A stretch of 34,079 nucleotides of DNA, from NCBI GenBank assembly GCA_029778715.1, contig JAKOPT010000128.1, positions 1-34,079 on the forward strand, in the 5' to 3' direction. The notes beneath the pieces were generated by a model that did not search any database, was not told the DNA's origin, and worked only from the letters and a program-made list of their open reading frames with translations. The DNA is from Actinomycetes bacterium. Lineage in GTDB: Bacteria > Actinomycetota > Actinomycetes > Actinomycetales > Dermatophilaceae. The position numbers and the translations under genes are program-made. The first letter of the stretch is position 1. Every line of letters starts with the position of its first letter. This document shows positions 26,356-33,871 of the stretch, one piece after another.

Positions 26356-27599
26356 CTCAGATCGCGGCGAGTCCTCGCCCTGCGCCGGGCCTCGTCGAGT
26401 CCCGTGAGATCGCCCAGGGCCGGGCCATCCCGGCATACCTCACCCGGCTGCGGCTGGGAGTGGCCCTGCTCATGCTCACGGTCGCCACGCTCACCGTCGG
26501 CCAACTGTTCTTGGGGCGGGCCGCGGCGAATCGCGCCGCCGCCGACGCCGAACAGGTGGCCCGCATCCAAACCATCAAGGTCGACCTGTTGCGGGCCGAC
26601 GCCCTTGCGACCAACGCCTTCCTGACCGGCGGGCTCGAAGCCACCGCCCAGCGCACTGCCTACGACCAGGCCATCGGCGCGGCATCCGCGACGATCGCCG
26701 CTGCGTCGAGCGCCCAATCCCTCGACCGGGACGCGCTCGCCGAACTCAACGCCTTGCTCGTCCGGTATGCGGCGGGCATGGAGGTCGCGCGCGCCAACAA
26801 CCGGCTCGGTCTGCCCGTCGGGGCGGCCTACCTGCGCGCGGCGAGCGCGGACCTGCGCGGACGGGGCATGGTGCTGACCGATGCGCTGCTCACGGCGAAC
26901 ACGGTCCGGGCCCGGAGTTCGCTCGCCGATCAACACCCCATGTGGGTGGCGCTCCCCGGGCTGCTCGCCCTCGGCGGACTGTATGCCGCCAACCGCTGGA
27001 TCGCGACCCGGTTCCGGCGCCGCATCAACGTGGGCATCGCCGTCGCCGGTGGGCTCACTCTCCTCCTCACCCTCGGTGCAGTGGCGGTGTCGAGTGCGCA
27101 GGCGCTGGAGAACACGAGGTTGCAGGACGGCTCGTACGGTGCCCTGCTTCGGGTGGCGCAGGCGCGCAGTTCCGCCAATGCGGCAAAGTCGAGTGAGAGT
27201 CTGCGGCTCATTGCGCGCGGTTCGGGAAAGTCGTTCGAAGAGGCATGGGCGACCCAGTCGAAGGACGTGAGCGGGCTGATACCCGACACGCTCCGCGACC
27301 CCTGGACGGCATACACCAAGGCCCATGCCGCACTCGTGGCCAAGGACGATGCCGGTGATTGGGACGGGGCCGTCGCCTTGGCGACGAGCACGGCCGCCGG
27401 TGCGGCGACTCCGGCGTTCCAGGAGTTCGACACCCAGTTGGCTGCGGAACTGGACGGTGATCGGGCGAGTGTCGACAGCGCCCTCAACAGCGGCAACTGG
27501 GTGCCCGTTCTCGTCGCCGTGCTCGCGGGGCTCGCCGGGCTCGGGGCCACCTGGGCGAGTTGGCGCGGAGTGTCGCGCCGTCTGGAGGAGTACGTATGA
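26352..27599 (+). CDS. glnX: GlnX-like four-helix membrane sensor
   Basis: 415 residues. Four membrane segments: about 30-55 (VALLMLTVATLTVGQLF), 197-217, 224-247 (GIAVAGGLTLLLTLGAVAVS) and 384-404. Two helical extracytoplasmic domains of about 140 residues lie between TM1-TM2 and TM3-TM4, like paired chemoreceptor sensor bundles, and almost nothing is left in the cytoplasm. This is the layout of mycobacterial GlnX, which passes the state of the lipoprotein GlnH across the membrane to kinase PknG. Order glnX-glnH...pknG is kept here. ATG 26352 overlaps the AAA+ stop; the stop overlaps ATG 27596. Confidence 0.85.
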   Translation: MTQIAASPRPAPGLVESREIAQGRAIPAYLTRLRLGVALLMLTVATLTVGQLFLGRAAANRAAADAEQVARIQTIKVDLLRADALATNAFLTGGLEATAQRTAYDQAIGAASATIAAASSAQSLDRDALAELNALLVRYAAGMEVARANNRLGLPVGAAYLRAASADLRGRGMVLTDALLTANTVRARSSLADQHPMWVALPGLLALGGLYAANRWIATRFRRRINVGIAVAGGLTLLLTLGAVAVSSAQALENTRLQDGSYGALLRVAQARSSANAAKSSESLRLIARGSGKSFEEAWATQSKDVSGLIPDTLRDPWTAYTKAHAALVAKDDAGDWDGAVALATSTAAGAATPAFQEFDTQLAAELDGDRASVDSALNSGNWVPVLVAVLAGLAGLGATWASWRGVSRRLEEYV

Positions 27600-28873
27600 A
27601 CCTCAACGGCCCTGGTTCCGCGAAGTCTGTTCTGGGAAGTCCTGGTCCTGCCAGTCCAGATCCCGGGCCGGTTCGGGCTCGGCCGGCTGCACACAAGCGA
27701 CCAATAGGTGGGTTAGTGACACGAAGGAAGGACCGGTTGTGGGGCACCCTTCCGGCGGGTGTGCATAAGCGACCAATAGGTGGGTTAGTGACACCCCCGA
27801 CCGCCCCCACCCGCCCCACGGGTGTGCATAAGCGACCAATAGGTGGGTTAGTGACACCCCCGATTGGCAACAAGGCACCTATTGGTCGAATAGTGACGCG
27901 GGGGGTCATCGTGCCCCTCCTGCTCGCCGTCGCCCTCGCCGTCGGCGCCTGCTCGGGCCCCACCGCGACCGTCGTCCCGTCGGCCTCGCCCACGTCGTCC
28001 GGCGCGTCCACGTCCACCGCGTCCCCGAGCCCCTCGGCATCCGCTGCGACATGCACCAACGCCACCGCGTCCTATGCTCCCGACGGGCCACTTCCCGGTC
28101 CGGACGCCCTCCCCTCCGGGTCGACGATGGCGGCCATCAAGGCCCGGGGTCGCCTCATTGTCGGCGTGTCGGCCGACACCTACCTCCTCGGCTCGCGCAA
28201 CCCCTTGACCGGCACCATCGAGGGCTTCGACATCGACCTTGCGACCGCGATCGGGGAGGCCATCCTCGGCCCCAACCCGCGCATCCAACTGCGCGTCATC
28301 ACCGCTACCCAGCGACTCCCGCTGCTCCAGGCCAAGGAGGTCGACGTCGTCGTGCGCAACATGACGATGACCTGCGACCGGTGGACCAAGATCGGGTTCT
28401 CGGCCGTCTACTACCAGGCCGGGCAGAAGATCCTGGCCCGTAAGGGCAGCGCGATCACCGATGTCGCCTCCCTCGCCGGCCACCGGGTGTGCGCCCCGAC
28501 GGGCACGTCGAGCATGGACACCCTGCGCCGGCTCGCCCCCACCGCGACCGCTGTCCCCTCCGACAGTCACACCGGCTGCCTCGTCCTCTTCCAAAGCGGG
28601 GCCGTCGACGCGATCACCGGGGACGACACCGTCCTGGCCGGGTTGGCCGCCCAGGACCCGTATGCCGTCGTCACCGCGGCTCCCGCGTTCACCCAGGAGC
28701 CCTACGGCGTCGGCGTCAACGCCGGGTCCGTCGATCTGGCGAAGTTCGTCAATGCCCTCCTCGAAAAGATGCGTGCCGATGGCCGGTGGCAGCACAGTTA
28801 CGACCGGTGGCTGGCCCCCACCCTCGGCGCAGGCACCGGCCAGCCGGCTCCCACATACGGGCGCACCCCGTGA
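27596..28873 (+). CDS. glnH: GlnH-like amino-acid-binding lipoprotein with repeat-bearing 5' extension
   Basis: 425 residues if read from ATG 27596, which overlaps the GlnX stop (ATGA). The first 99 codons carry four copies of a dispersed repeat and give no plausible domain. The signal peptide only starts at about residue 100 (VTRGVIVPLLLAVALAVGAC) with lipobox VGAC. GTG 27893, in frame, would give a normal 326-residue lipoprotein but has no clear ribosome-binding site. After a Ser/Thr linker comes a family-3 solute-binding domain (LIVGVSADTYLLGSRNPLTG, EGFDIDLATAIGEAILGP, DVVVRNMTMTCDRW, ITGDDTVLAGLA). In Mycobacterium GlnH binds Asp/Glu and signals through GlnX to PknG. There is no ABC permease or ATPase here, which supports sensing rather than uptake. 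Confidence 0.87.
   Translation: MNLNGPGSAKSVLGSPGPASPDPGPVRARPAAHKRPIGGLVTRRKDRLWGTLPAGVHKRPIGGLVTPPTAPTRPTGVHKRPIGGLVTPPIGNKAPIGRIVTRGVIVPLLLAVALAVGACSGPTATVVPSASPTSSGASTSTASPSPSASAATCTNATASYAPDGPLPGPDALPSGSTMAAIKARGRLIVGVSADTYLLGSRNPLTGTIEGFDIDLATAIGEAILGPNPRIQLRVITATQRLPLLQAKEVDVVVRNMTMTCDRWTKIGFSAVYYQAGQKILARKGSAITDVASLAGHRVCAPTGTSSMDTLRRLAPTATAVPSDSHTGCLVLFQSGAVDAITGDDTVLAGLAAQDPYAVVTAAPAFTQEPYGVGVNAGSVDLAKFVNALLEKMRADGRWQHSYDRWLAPTLGAGTGQPAPTYGRTP
27699..27887. repeat. Four copies of the CACCTATTGGTC repeat in the 5' part of glnH
   Basis: Three copies read on the minus strand (cores at 27699-27711, 27771-27783 and 27834-27846), flanked by GTCACTAACC and GCTTATGCACACC-like sequence. The fourth (27876-27887) is in plus orientation, so copies 3 and 4 form perfect 12-base inverted arms around a 30-base loop. 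The minus-strand copies share ACCCACCTATTGGTC with the 42-bp array in the MFS gene. Spacings of 72 and 63 bp keep the frame open. Confidence 0.92.
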
Positions 28874-30057
28874 TCCGCCACCAGGCCCCGACCGCGCCCG
28901 GCGCCCTCGGAGAACGCCTCGACCCCGGCGCCGTGCAGGTCTACCTCGCGGACTTGGCTGCGTGGAGCACCGCCCGTCGCGCCGAACTCGACGAGTTCGA
29001 CGCCGAGGCATTGGCCGCCAATCGCGCGCACGACCTCACCGCGGACCTCACCTTGTCGATGGCCCTGTGGAAGTCGGTCGCCGACCGGCTCGCCTTGCTC
29101 CAGGCGACCTGGGATGGTGGCCGGGTGGGCCCGCGCGAGCGCGAACGCCTCTCGGTCCTCATCTGGGGCCGACTCGACACGACCACCGCCGGTCCGGCCA
29201 CCAACGGCAGCGGCAGTGTCGCGGTGTCCTTGCCCGAGGCCTGCCGGCTCAGTGATGCGCTCGCCAGCCAGTTGCGGGTGCGCTTGGCCCTCGACCCTGC
29301 CGCCGACGAGTTCGCCCGCCGCCTCAAAGACCTTCGGGCACAGGTCGAACGCCTCCGCGACCAGGTCGCCCTCGAACCCGAGGCCGCCCGCCCGCCGCTC
29401 CTCGCCCACGTCGACGACATCGCGAGCCGCACCAGCACGCTCACCGACAAGGCGAGCCGTGGCGCGGACATCGGCGGTCTCATCGGGCCCCTCGAAAACG
29501 ACGCCGCCCGCCTCGAACACGACCTCATCGTCGGTGCGGCCCGCCGCCGCGACGCGGCCGACCTGGCCCGCGCCGTCGCCGCACAGCGCGACACGCTGCT
29601 CGCCCGTGGCGCCGCCCTCCAAGCACTGGCGACCCAGACCGTCGCCGAGGTCGACCCGGCCCCCAACTACGCCGTGCCCGACGTGGCTGCGCTGGGCCCG
29701 GTGCCCGGTGACCCCGGCGCGCTCGCGGCATACCGGCAACGGCTGGGGCGCGTCGGGCAGGCGCTCGAGGTGGCCCAGGAGGCGTATGCCGCCGCGCTGC
29801 GCTCCCGCTCCGACCTCACGGCACGCCTCGACGCCTCCGACATCCGGGCCGGCGCGATCGGGGTCGCCGACCTCCCCGACGTGCGGGTCGCGTCCCAGAC
29901 GGCCCGCGCCCTGCTTGCCCGGCGCCCCGCGCCGCTGCCGGTGGCGGGTGCCGCGGTCGCACTCTGCGAAGCCTGGGTGGCGTGGTGGGGGTCCGAGCGG
30001 GGGGTCCAGCTGGCGGACCGTCCTCGGGTGAGCGTCGCGAAGGAGAGTGGCTCGTGA
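28870..30057 (+). CDS. Helical coiled-coil protein of unknown function between glnH and pknG
   Basis: 395 residues, not recognised. No signal peptide or membrane segment. Almost wholly helical: LGERLDPGAVQVYLADLAAW, heptad-like stretches (EFARRLKDLRAQVERLRDQV; about 150-235), LARAVAAQRDTLLARGAALQ and a C-terminal helix with WVAWWGSERGV. GTG 28870 overlaps the GlnH stop and its own stop overlaps the kinase start, both by 4 bases. This placement between sensor and kinase suggests a cytoplasmic scaffold, a kinase partner or a substrate. That is inference only. It is not part of the classic mycobacterial glnX-glnH-pknG set as I know it. Confidence 0.82.
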   Translation: MIRHQAPTAPGALGERLDPGAVQVYLADLAAWSTARRAELDEFDAEALAANRAHDLTADLTLSMALWKSVADRLALLQATWDGGRVGPRERERLSVLIWGRLDTTTAGPATNGSGSVAVSLPEACRLSDALASQLRVRLALDPAADEFARRLKDLRAQVERLRDQVALEPEAARPPLLAHVDDIASRTSTLTDKASRGADIGGLIGPLENDAARLEHDLIVGAARRRDAADLARAVAAQRDTLLARGAALQALATQTVAEVDPAPNYAVPDVAALGPVPGDPGALAAYRQRLGRVGQALEVAQEAYAAALRSRSDLTARLDASDIRAGAIGVADLPDVRVASQTARALLARRPAPLPVAGAAVALCEAWVAWWGSERGVQLADRPRVSVAKESGS

Positions 30058-32498
30058 AGTGCACACAGCCGGGGTGCCCCGGGTCGATCCTCGATGGCTA
30101 TTGCGACGTCTGCGGGTCGCCGGTGCCTTCCCCCCAGTCAGCAGCCGGTATGCCGCCCGCTTCCCCGCCCGCCAACGTCACCGGTGGTGCGACGGCCGGC
30201 TCCGCCGCGGTGGCCGCGGCGCCGGTGGGTTCGGCCCGCGAGCGGTCCGCGGCCGGGGAATCCCCGCTCGGCGACGAGGCGACCCAACCGGCTGCGGCCG
30301 CGGGGAGCACCTCGGTGCGGTTGGACTCGGCGGCGTTCGGGTCGGCCCGGGTCGGCACGAACGCCACCCGCCGGTTGCGGTCGGGGTCGTTGCGGCTGCG
30401 TGCGGCTCGCCTCGGGGCCGGGCTGACCCAGGTGCCACCCGCCCCGGCCGTCGACCCGGCGGGGGCGATCAAGGCCCTGCCGCAGGTGCCGGAGGACAAA
30501 CGGTTCTGCGCGTCCTGCCAGGGCCCGGTCGGGCGGTCCGTCGAGGGCCGACCGGGCCGGGAGGAGGGGTTCTGCCCCGCGTGCGGCACGGCATACTCCT
30601 TCACCCCCAAACTCAAGCCCGGGGATCTGGTCGCGGGGCAGTACGAGGTGGCGGGGGCCTTGGCGCACGGCGGGCTCGGCTGGATCTACCTCGCCCGCGA
30701 CCGCAACGTCTCCGACCGGTGGGTGGTCCTCAAGGGCCTGCTCAACTCCGGTGACGCCGACGCGCTCGCGGCTGCCATCGCCGAGCAGCGTTTCCTCGCC
30801 CAGGTCGAGCACCCGCTCATCGTCGAGATCTACAACTTCGTCACGCATGACGGAGCCGGCTACATCGTCATGGAGTATGTCGGGGGCCACTCGCTCAAGG
30901 ACATCCTCAAGGAGCGGATGGCCGCGGCCGGTGGGACCTACGATCCGCTGCCGGTCGACCAGGCGTTGGCTTTCATCGTCGAGATCCTGCCCGCGTTCCA
31001 ATACCTGCACGACCTCGGGCTCGTCTACTGCGACTTCAAGCCCGACAACCTCATCCAGGTCGGCGACGCCGTCAAACTGATCGACCTCGGCGGGGTGCGG
31101 CGCCTTGACGACCGCGACTCGGCGATCTACGGCACGATCGGCTATCAAGCCCCCGAGGTGCCGACCGCGGGCCCGTCGGTGGCCAGCGACATCTGGACCA
31201 TCGGGCGGACCCTGCTCGTGCTGTGCATGGAGTTTCGCGGGTACCAGAGCACCTACCTGACCTCGCTGCCCGATCCGGCGAGCACGCCCCTGTTCCAGCG
31301 GTACGACTCGCTCTACTGGTTGCTCGCCAAGTGCTGCGCCCTCGACCCCGACGACCGGTTCGCCTCGGCGGACGAACTGCGGGTTCAGGCGCTCGGCGTC
31401 CTCCGCGAAGTCGTCGCGATGAGCACCGACGGGATCGCGCAGACCTCGGCCGCGTCGCCGCTGTTCACGACCCCCGCGGTGGCCTCGGACGAGGTCGACT
31501 GGTCGGACCTGCCGGGGTTGCGCCCCGATCCGAGCGACCCGCAGCATTCGTGGGTGACGTCGTTGGCCCCCGGGTCGCCCGACCAGCGGCTCGCTGACCT
31601 CGCCCAGGCCACCACGGATAGCGCGGAGGTGTGGTTGGCTCGGGGCACCGAACACCTGCGTTCGGGCAACATCGGGGATGCGATCGCCGACGCTCAGAAA
31701 CTGCTCGCCGACGACCCCTGGGACTGGCGGGCCCTGTGGCTGACCGGACTGGCCGAGTTGCACAACGGTCGCCCAGAGGCGGCGCGGGGCAGTTTCAACG
31801 CCGTCTACCGGCAGGTGCCCGGGGAGTTGGCGCCGAAACTCGCGCTCGCGGTCGCGTGCGAGGCGAGCGGGCAGGCGGAGGTCGCCGAGGGCCTCTACCG
31901 CACCTGCGCCGCCACCGATGCGGCCTACCTGGCGCCGGCGGCGTTCGGGATCGCCCGGATCGCCGCTGCGCGCGGCGAGGTCGAGGCCGCCGTCGCGGCT
32001 CTCGACCGGGTGCCTTCGACGAGTCGGGGGTTCGCCCAGGCGCGGCGGTTGCGCGCCGAGGCTCTGCTCGCCGGTGTGCGCGTCCGTGCCAATGGCCCCG
32101 CGGCCGGCGCGGCGTCCGCTCCGGGCTCGAAGTCCGGCCCGGCGTCTCCCGCGCGTGGCTCGGTGCGTGGTTCCGCTGCTGCTCCCACTCCCGCCCCGGC
32201 GGAGGCTGGGGCCGACCTTGGCAGGCTCGACGCGGCATACCGGAGCCTGGACGGGGTGACCCTCGGGGTGGGGGAGCGCGACCGGTTGGTCGCCCGCATT
32301 CTCGAGCGGGCTTTGGGTGTGGTGGCCGCGACGGGCCGGGCGCCGGGGACCGTCGGCCCGTATGCCGCGGACGAACGTTCGCTGCGCGGCGGGCTCGAGG
32401 CGACGTACCGGAGTCTGGCGCGGGAGGCGCCGACCCAGAACGAGCGGATCGACCTGGTCAACCAGGCCAATACGGTGCGTGCCTGGAGTCTGACGTGA
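30054..32498 (+). CDS. pknG: PknG-like Ser/Thr protein kinase with extra N-terminal zinc ribbon
   Basis: 814 residues. N-terminal zinc ribbon with Cys3, Cys8, Cys17 and Cys20 (GYCDVCG), a disordered region, then the PknG rubredoxin-like pair FCASC (about 152-155) and FCPAC (about 174-177). The kinase follows (about 190-450): AHGGLGWIYLARD, the lysine in VVLKGL, the PknG-type catalytic loop VYCDFKPDN (no HRD) and LIDLGGVR instead of DFG. The C-terminal half is TPR-like (LRSGNIGDAIADAQKLLADD; ALWLTGLAELHNGRPEAARG). In mycobacteria and corynebacteria PknG phosphorylates OdhI/GarA to control 2-oxoglutarate use in response to amino acids. GTG 30054 overlaps the previous stop. The PP2C gene overlaps its end. 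Confidence 0.93.
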   Translation: MKCTQPGCPGSILDGYCDVCGSPVPSPQSAAGMPPASPPANVTGGATAGSAAVAAAPVGSARERSAAGESPLGDEATQPAAAAGSTSVRLDSAAFGSARVGTNATRRLRSGSLRLRAARLGAGLTQVPPAPAVDPAGAIKALPQVPEDKRFCASCQGPVGRSVEGRPGREEGFCPACGTAYSFTPKLKPGDLVAGQYEVAGALAHGGLGWIYLARDRNVSDRWVVLKGLLNSGDADALAAAIAEQRFLAQVEHPLIVEIYNFVTHDGAGYIVMEYVGGHSLKDILKERMAAAGGTYDPLPVDQALAFIVEILPAFQYLHDLGLVYCDFKPDNLIQVGDAVKLIDLGGVRRLDDRDSAIYGTIGYQAPEVPTAGPSVASDIWTIGRTLLVLCMEFRGYQSTYLTSLPDPASTPLFQRYDSLYWLLAKCCALDPDDRFASADELRVQALGVLREVVAMSTDGIAQTSAASPLFTTPAVASDEVDWSDLPGLRPDPSDPQHSWVTSLAPGSPDQRLADLAQATTDSAEVWLARGTEHLRSGNIGDAIADAQKLLADDPWDWRALWLTGLAELHNGRPEAARGSFNAVYRQVPGELAPKLALAVACEASGQAEVAEGLYRTCAATDAAYLAPAAFGIARIAAARGEVEAAVAALDRVPSTSRGFAQARRLRAEALLAGVRVRANGPAAGAASAPGSKSGPASPARGSVRGSAAAPTPAPAEAGADLGRLDAAYRSLDGVTLGVGERDRLVARILERALGVVAATGRAPGTVGPYAADERSLRGGLEATYRSLAREAPTQNERIDLVNQANTVRAWSLT

Positions 32499-33841
32499 GT
32501 GACGCGGGCCGGGGCGCGTGTGCGGCCTGCGGGCACCCACTCGGCGAGGGCGCGGCATTCTGCGAGGCGTGCGGCGCCAAGGTGAGTTGGTCGAGCGGGG
32601 CGGCGGCACCGACAGCCGCGTCCTCGGCTGCGGAACCGGGCCCGGCCGGGTCGCCGTTGCCTTCTCAACCGGTGCCGCCGCTGGGAACGGCAGCCGCGCG
32701 GGCGCAGGGGGGAGCGGTCGCGCCGCCTGCCCAGGGCGCCGACGAGGTCCCCATTTCGCGGGCCACCTCACCGGCACGGTGGCGCGAAGACCCGGCGGCT
32801 CCACCCCCGGGACCGACGGTGTGTCTGCAGTGCGGCGGGGCGGTCGCTGCCGACGGCTATTGCGAACAGTGCGGTGTCAAGGCGCCGTCGGGGCGTGACC
32901 ACTTCCGGGAGACGCCGGCCCCCTGGGTGGCCGGGGTGTGCGATCGCGGCCTCGTTCATGCCCGCAACGAAGATGCGATGGCGCTGTGGGCGCAGGGCGA
33001 GAGCGCGGACGTAGGGCGGGCGGCGCTCGTCGTCTGCGACGGGGTGTCGTCGTCGGTCGACTCGGATGTCGCGGCCCTCGCGGGGGCACGGGCGGCCCGG
33101 GAAGTCCTGCGCGCACCGCTGCCGGCCGGCTTGGGGGTGCCCGAGAGTCGCGAGGCGGCGGCGACCCGGGCGTTCGTCCTGGCGGCCGAGGCGGCCAACG
33201 CCGCGGTCGTCGCCCACACCGCGCTCTCGTCGCCCAACCCCGCGTCGTGCACCTTCGTTGCCGCCACGATCGAACCGGCGCCGGCCGGTGACGCGAGCGC
33301 GCCTGGAGCGGGCGGCATCCGGATTCGGTATGCCGTCATCGGTGACTCCCGCGCCTACTGGTTGCCGGACGCGGGGGAGGGCGTGCAGTTGACGACGGAC
33401 GACTCGATGGCCTCGCTGCTCATCGCCGGCGGTATGCCGCGTGCCGAGGCCGAGGCATCCCCGCAGGCGCACGGGATCACCAAGTGGTTGGGCAAGGACA
33501 GCCCCGACATCGTGCCGGTCGTCGGGGCCCTGGTTGTCACCCAGCCCGGTTGGGTGCTGGTGTGCAGCGACGGCCTGTGGAACTACGCCTCCGAGCCGGC
33601 CGCTCTCGCCGAGGTGATGCGCGCGTATGCCGCCCCGGCCACGCCCCCGGAGACGGTCACCCCAACTGTCCCGGCGGAGGCCCCCGTCCCCGTTGTCTCG
33701 CCGGAGTCGGTTGCTCCGGCTGCGCTGCCGGAGTTGCCTGCGCCGGTTGCGCCTGGGGGGCTGGCTCTGCACTTGGTCGAGTTCGCCAACGCCCAGGGTG
33801 GGCGCGACAACATCACCGTTGCGTTGGCGCGGCTGGGGTAG
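32495..33841 (+). CDS. PP2C-family Ser/Thr phosphatase with two N-terminal zinc ribbons
   Basis: 448 residues. First zinc ribbon CAACG...FCEACG (Cys9, 12, 23, 26), a Pro/Ala linker, second ribbon CLQCG...YCEQCG (from about 110), then a PP2C domain from about 147: DRGLVHARNEDAM, VVCDGVSSSVDS (metal-binding Asp-Gly), YAVIGDSRAYWL, LVCSDGLWNYA and GGRDNITVALARL. A 40-residue Pro/Val-rich insertion sits before the last motif. PP2C enzymes remove phosphate from Ser/Thr using Mn2+/Mg2+. Overlap with pknG by 4 bases makes it the likely partner that reverses the kinase. Last gene of the run. Confidence 0.93.
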   Translation: MSDAGRGACAACGHPLGEGAAFCEACGAKVSWSSGAAAPTAASSAAEPGPAGSPLPSQPVPPLGTAAARAQGGAVAPPAQGADEVPISRATSPARWREDPAAPPPGPTVCLQCGGAVAADGYCEQCGVKAPSGRDHFRETPAPWVAGVCDRGLVHARNEDAMALWAQGESADVGRAALVVCDGVSSSVDSDVAALAGARAAREVLRAPLPAGLGVPESREAAATRAFVLAAEAANAAVVAHTALSSPNPASCTFVAATIEPAPAGDASAPGAGGIRIRYAVIGDSRAYWLPDAGEGVQLTTDDSMASLLIAGGMPRAEAEASPQAHGITKWLGKDSPDIVPVVGALVVTQPGWVLVCSDGLWNYASEPAALAEVMRAYAAPATPPETVTPTVPAEAPVPVVSPESVAPAALPELPAPVAPGGLALHLVEFANAQGGRDNITVALARLG

Positions 33842-33871
33842 CGCGTCGTCAGGGTCCTCGCGTGGCGTGAT

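Larger units (their letters stand above)
1395..33632. repeat. Dispersed octamer GTATGCCG, 51 copies
   Basis: First bases of plus-strand GTATGCCG: 3272, 4675, 5714, 7013, 8694, 8742, 10867, 11659, 12395, 13160, 13881, 15391, 17555, 18130, 19824, 19859, 21425, 22374, 22785, 24395, 25048, 26981, 28660, 29784, 30148, 32360, 33328, 33432, 33625. Minus copies (CGGCATAC): 1395, 1452, 4118, 5742, 6169, 7202, 10591, 11667, 11919, 14703, 15404, 16934, 19719, 21025, 21540, 22811, 25495, 26432, 27307, 29726, 30589, 32233. The next bases are usually CG or CC. Near misses are few (5931, 17593, 26765). Counted by eye. Confidence 0.9.

Noticed and set aside
26352..27599. GlnX-like protein as a chemoreceptor or sensor kinase
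   Set aside because: There is no cytoplasmic signalling or kinase domain; four membrane helices with two outer bundles and the neighbouring glnH and pknG fit GlnX better.
27596..28873. GlnH-like protein as part of an ABC importer
   Set aside because: No permease or ATPase gene is nearby, whereas glnX and pknG flank it; a sensing role is the simpler reading.
30138..32804. An 888-codon minus-strand frame
   Set aside because: Lies opposite the PknG-like gene, whose kinase motifs are clear; the translation is Arg/Pro-rich without motifs.
1395..33632. The octamer as a simple consequence of Tyr-Ala / Ala-Tyr dipeptides
   Set aside because: It also occurs between genes and in several reading frames, and uses TAT and GCA where TAC and GCC/GCG are otherwise preferred.
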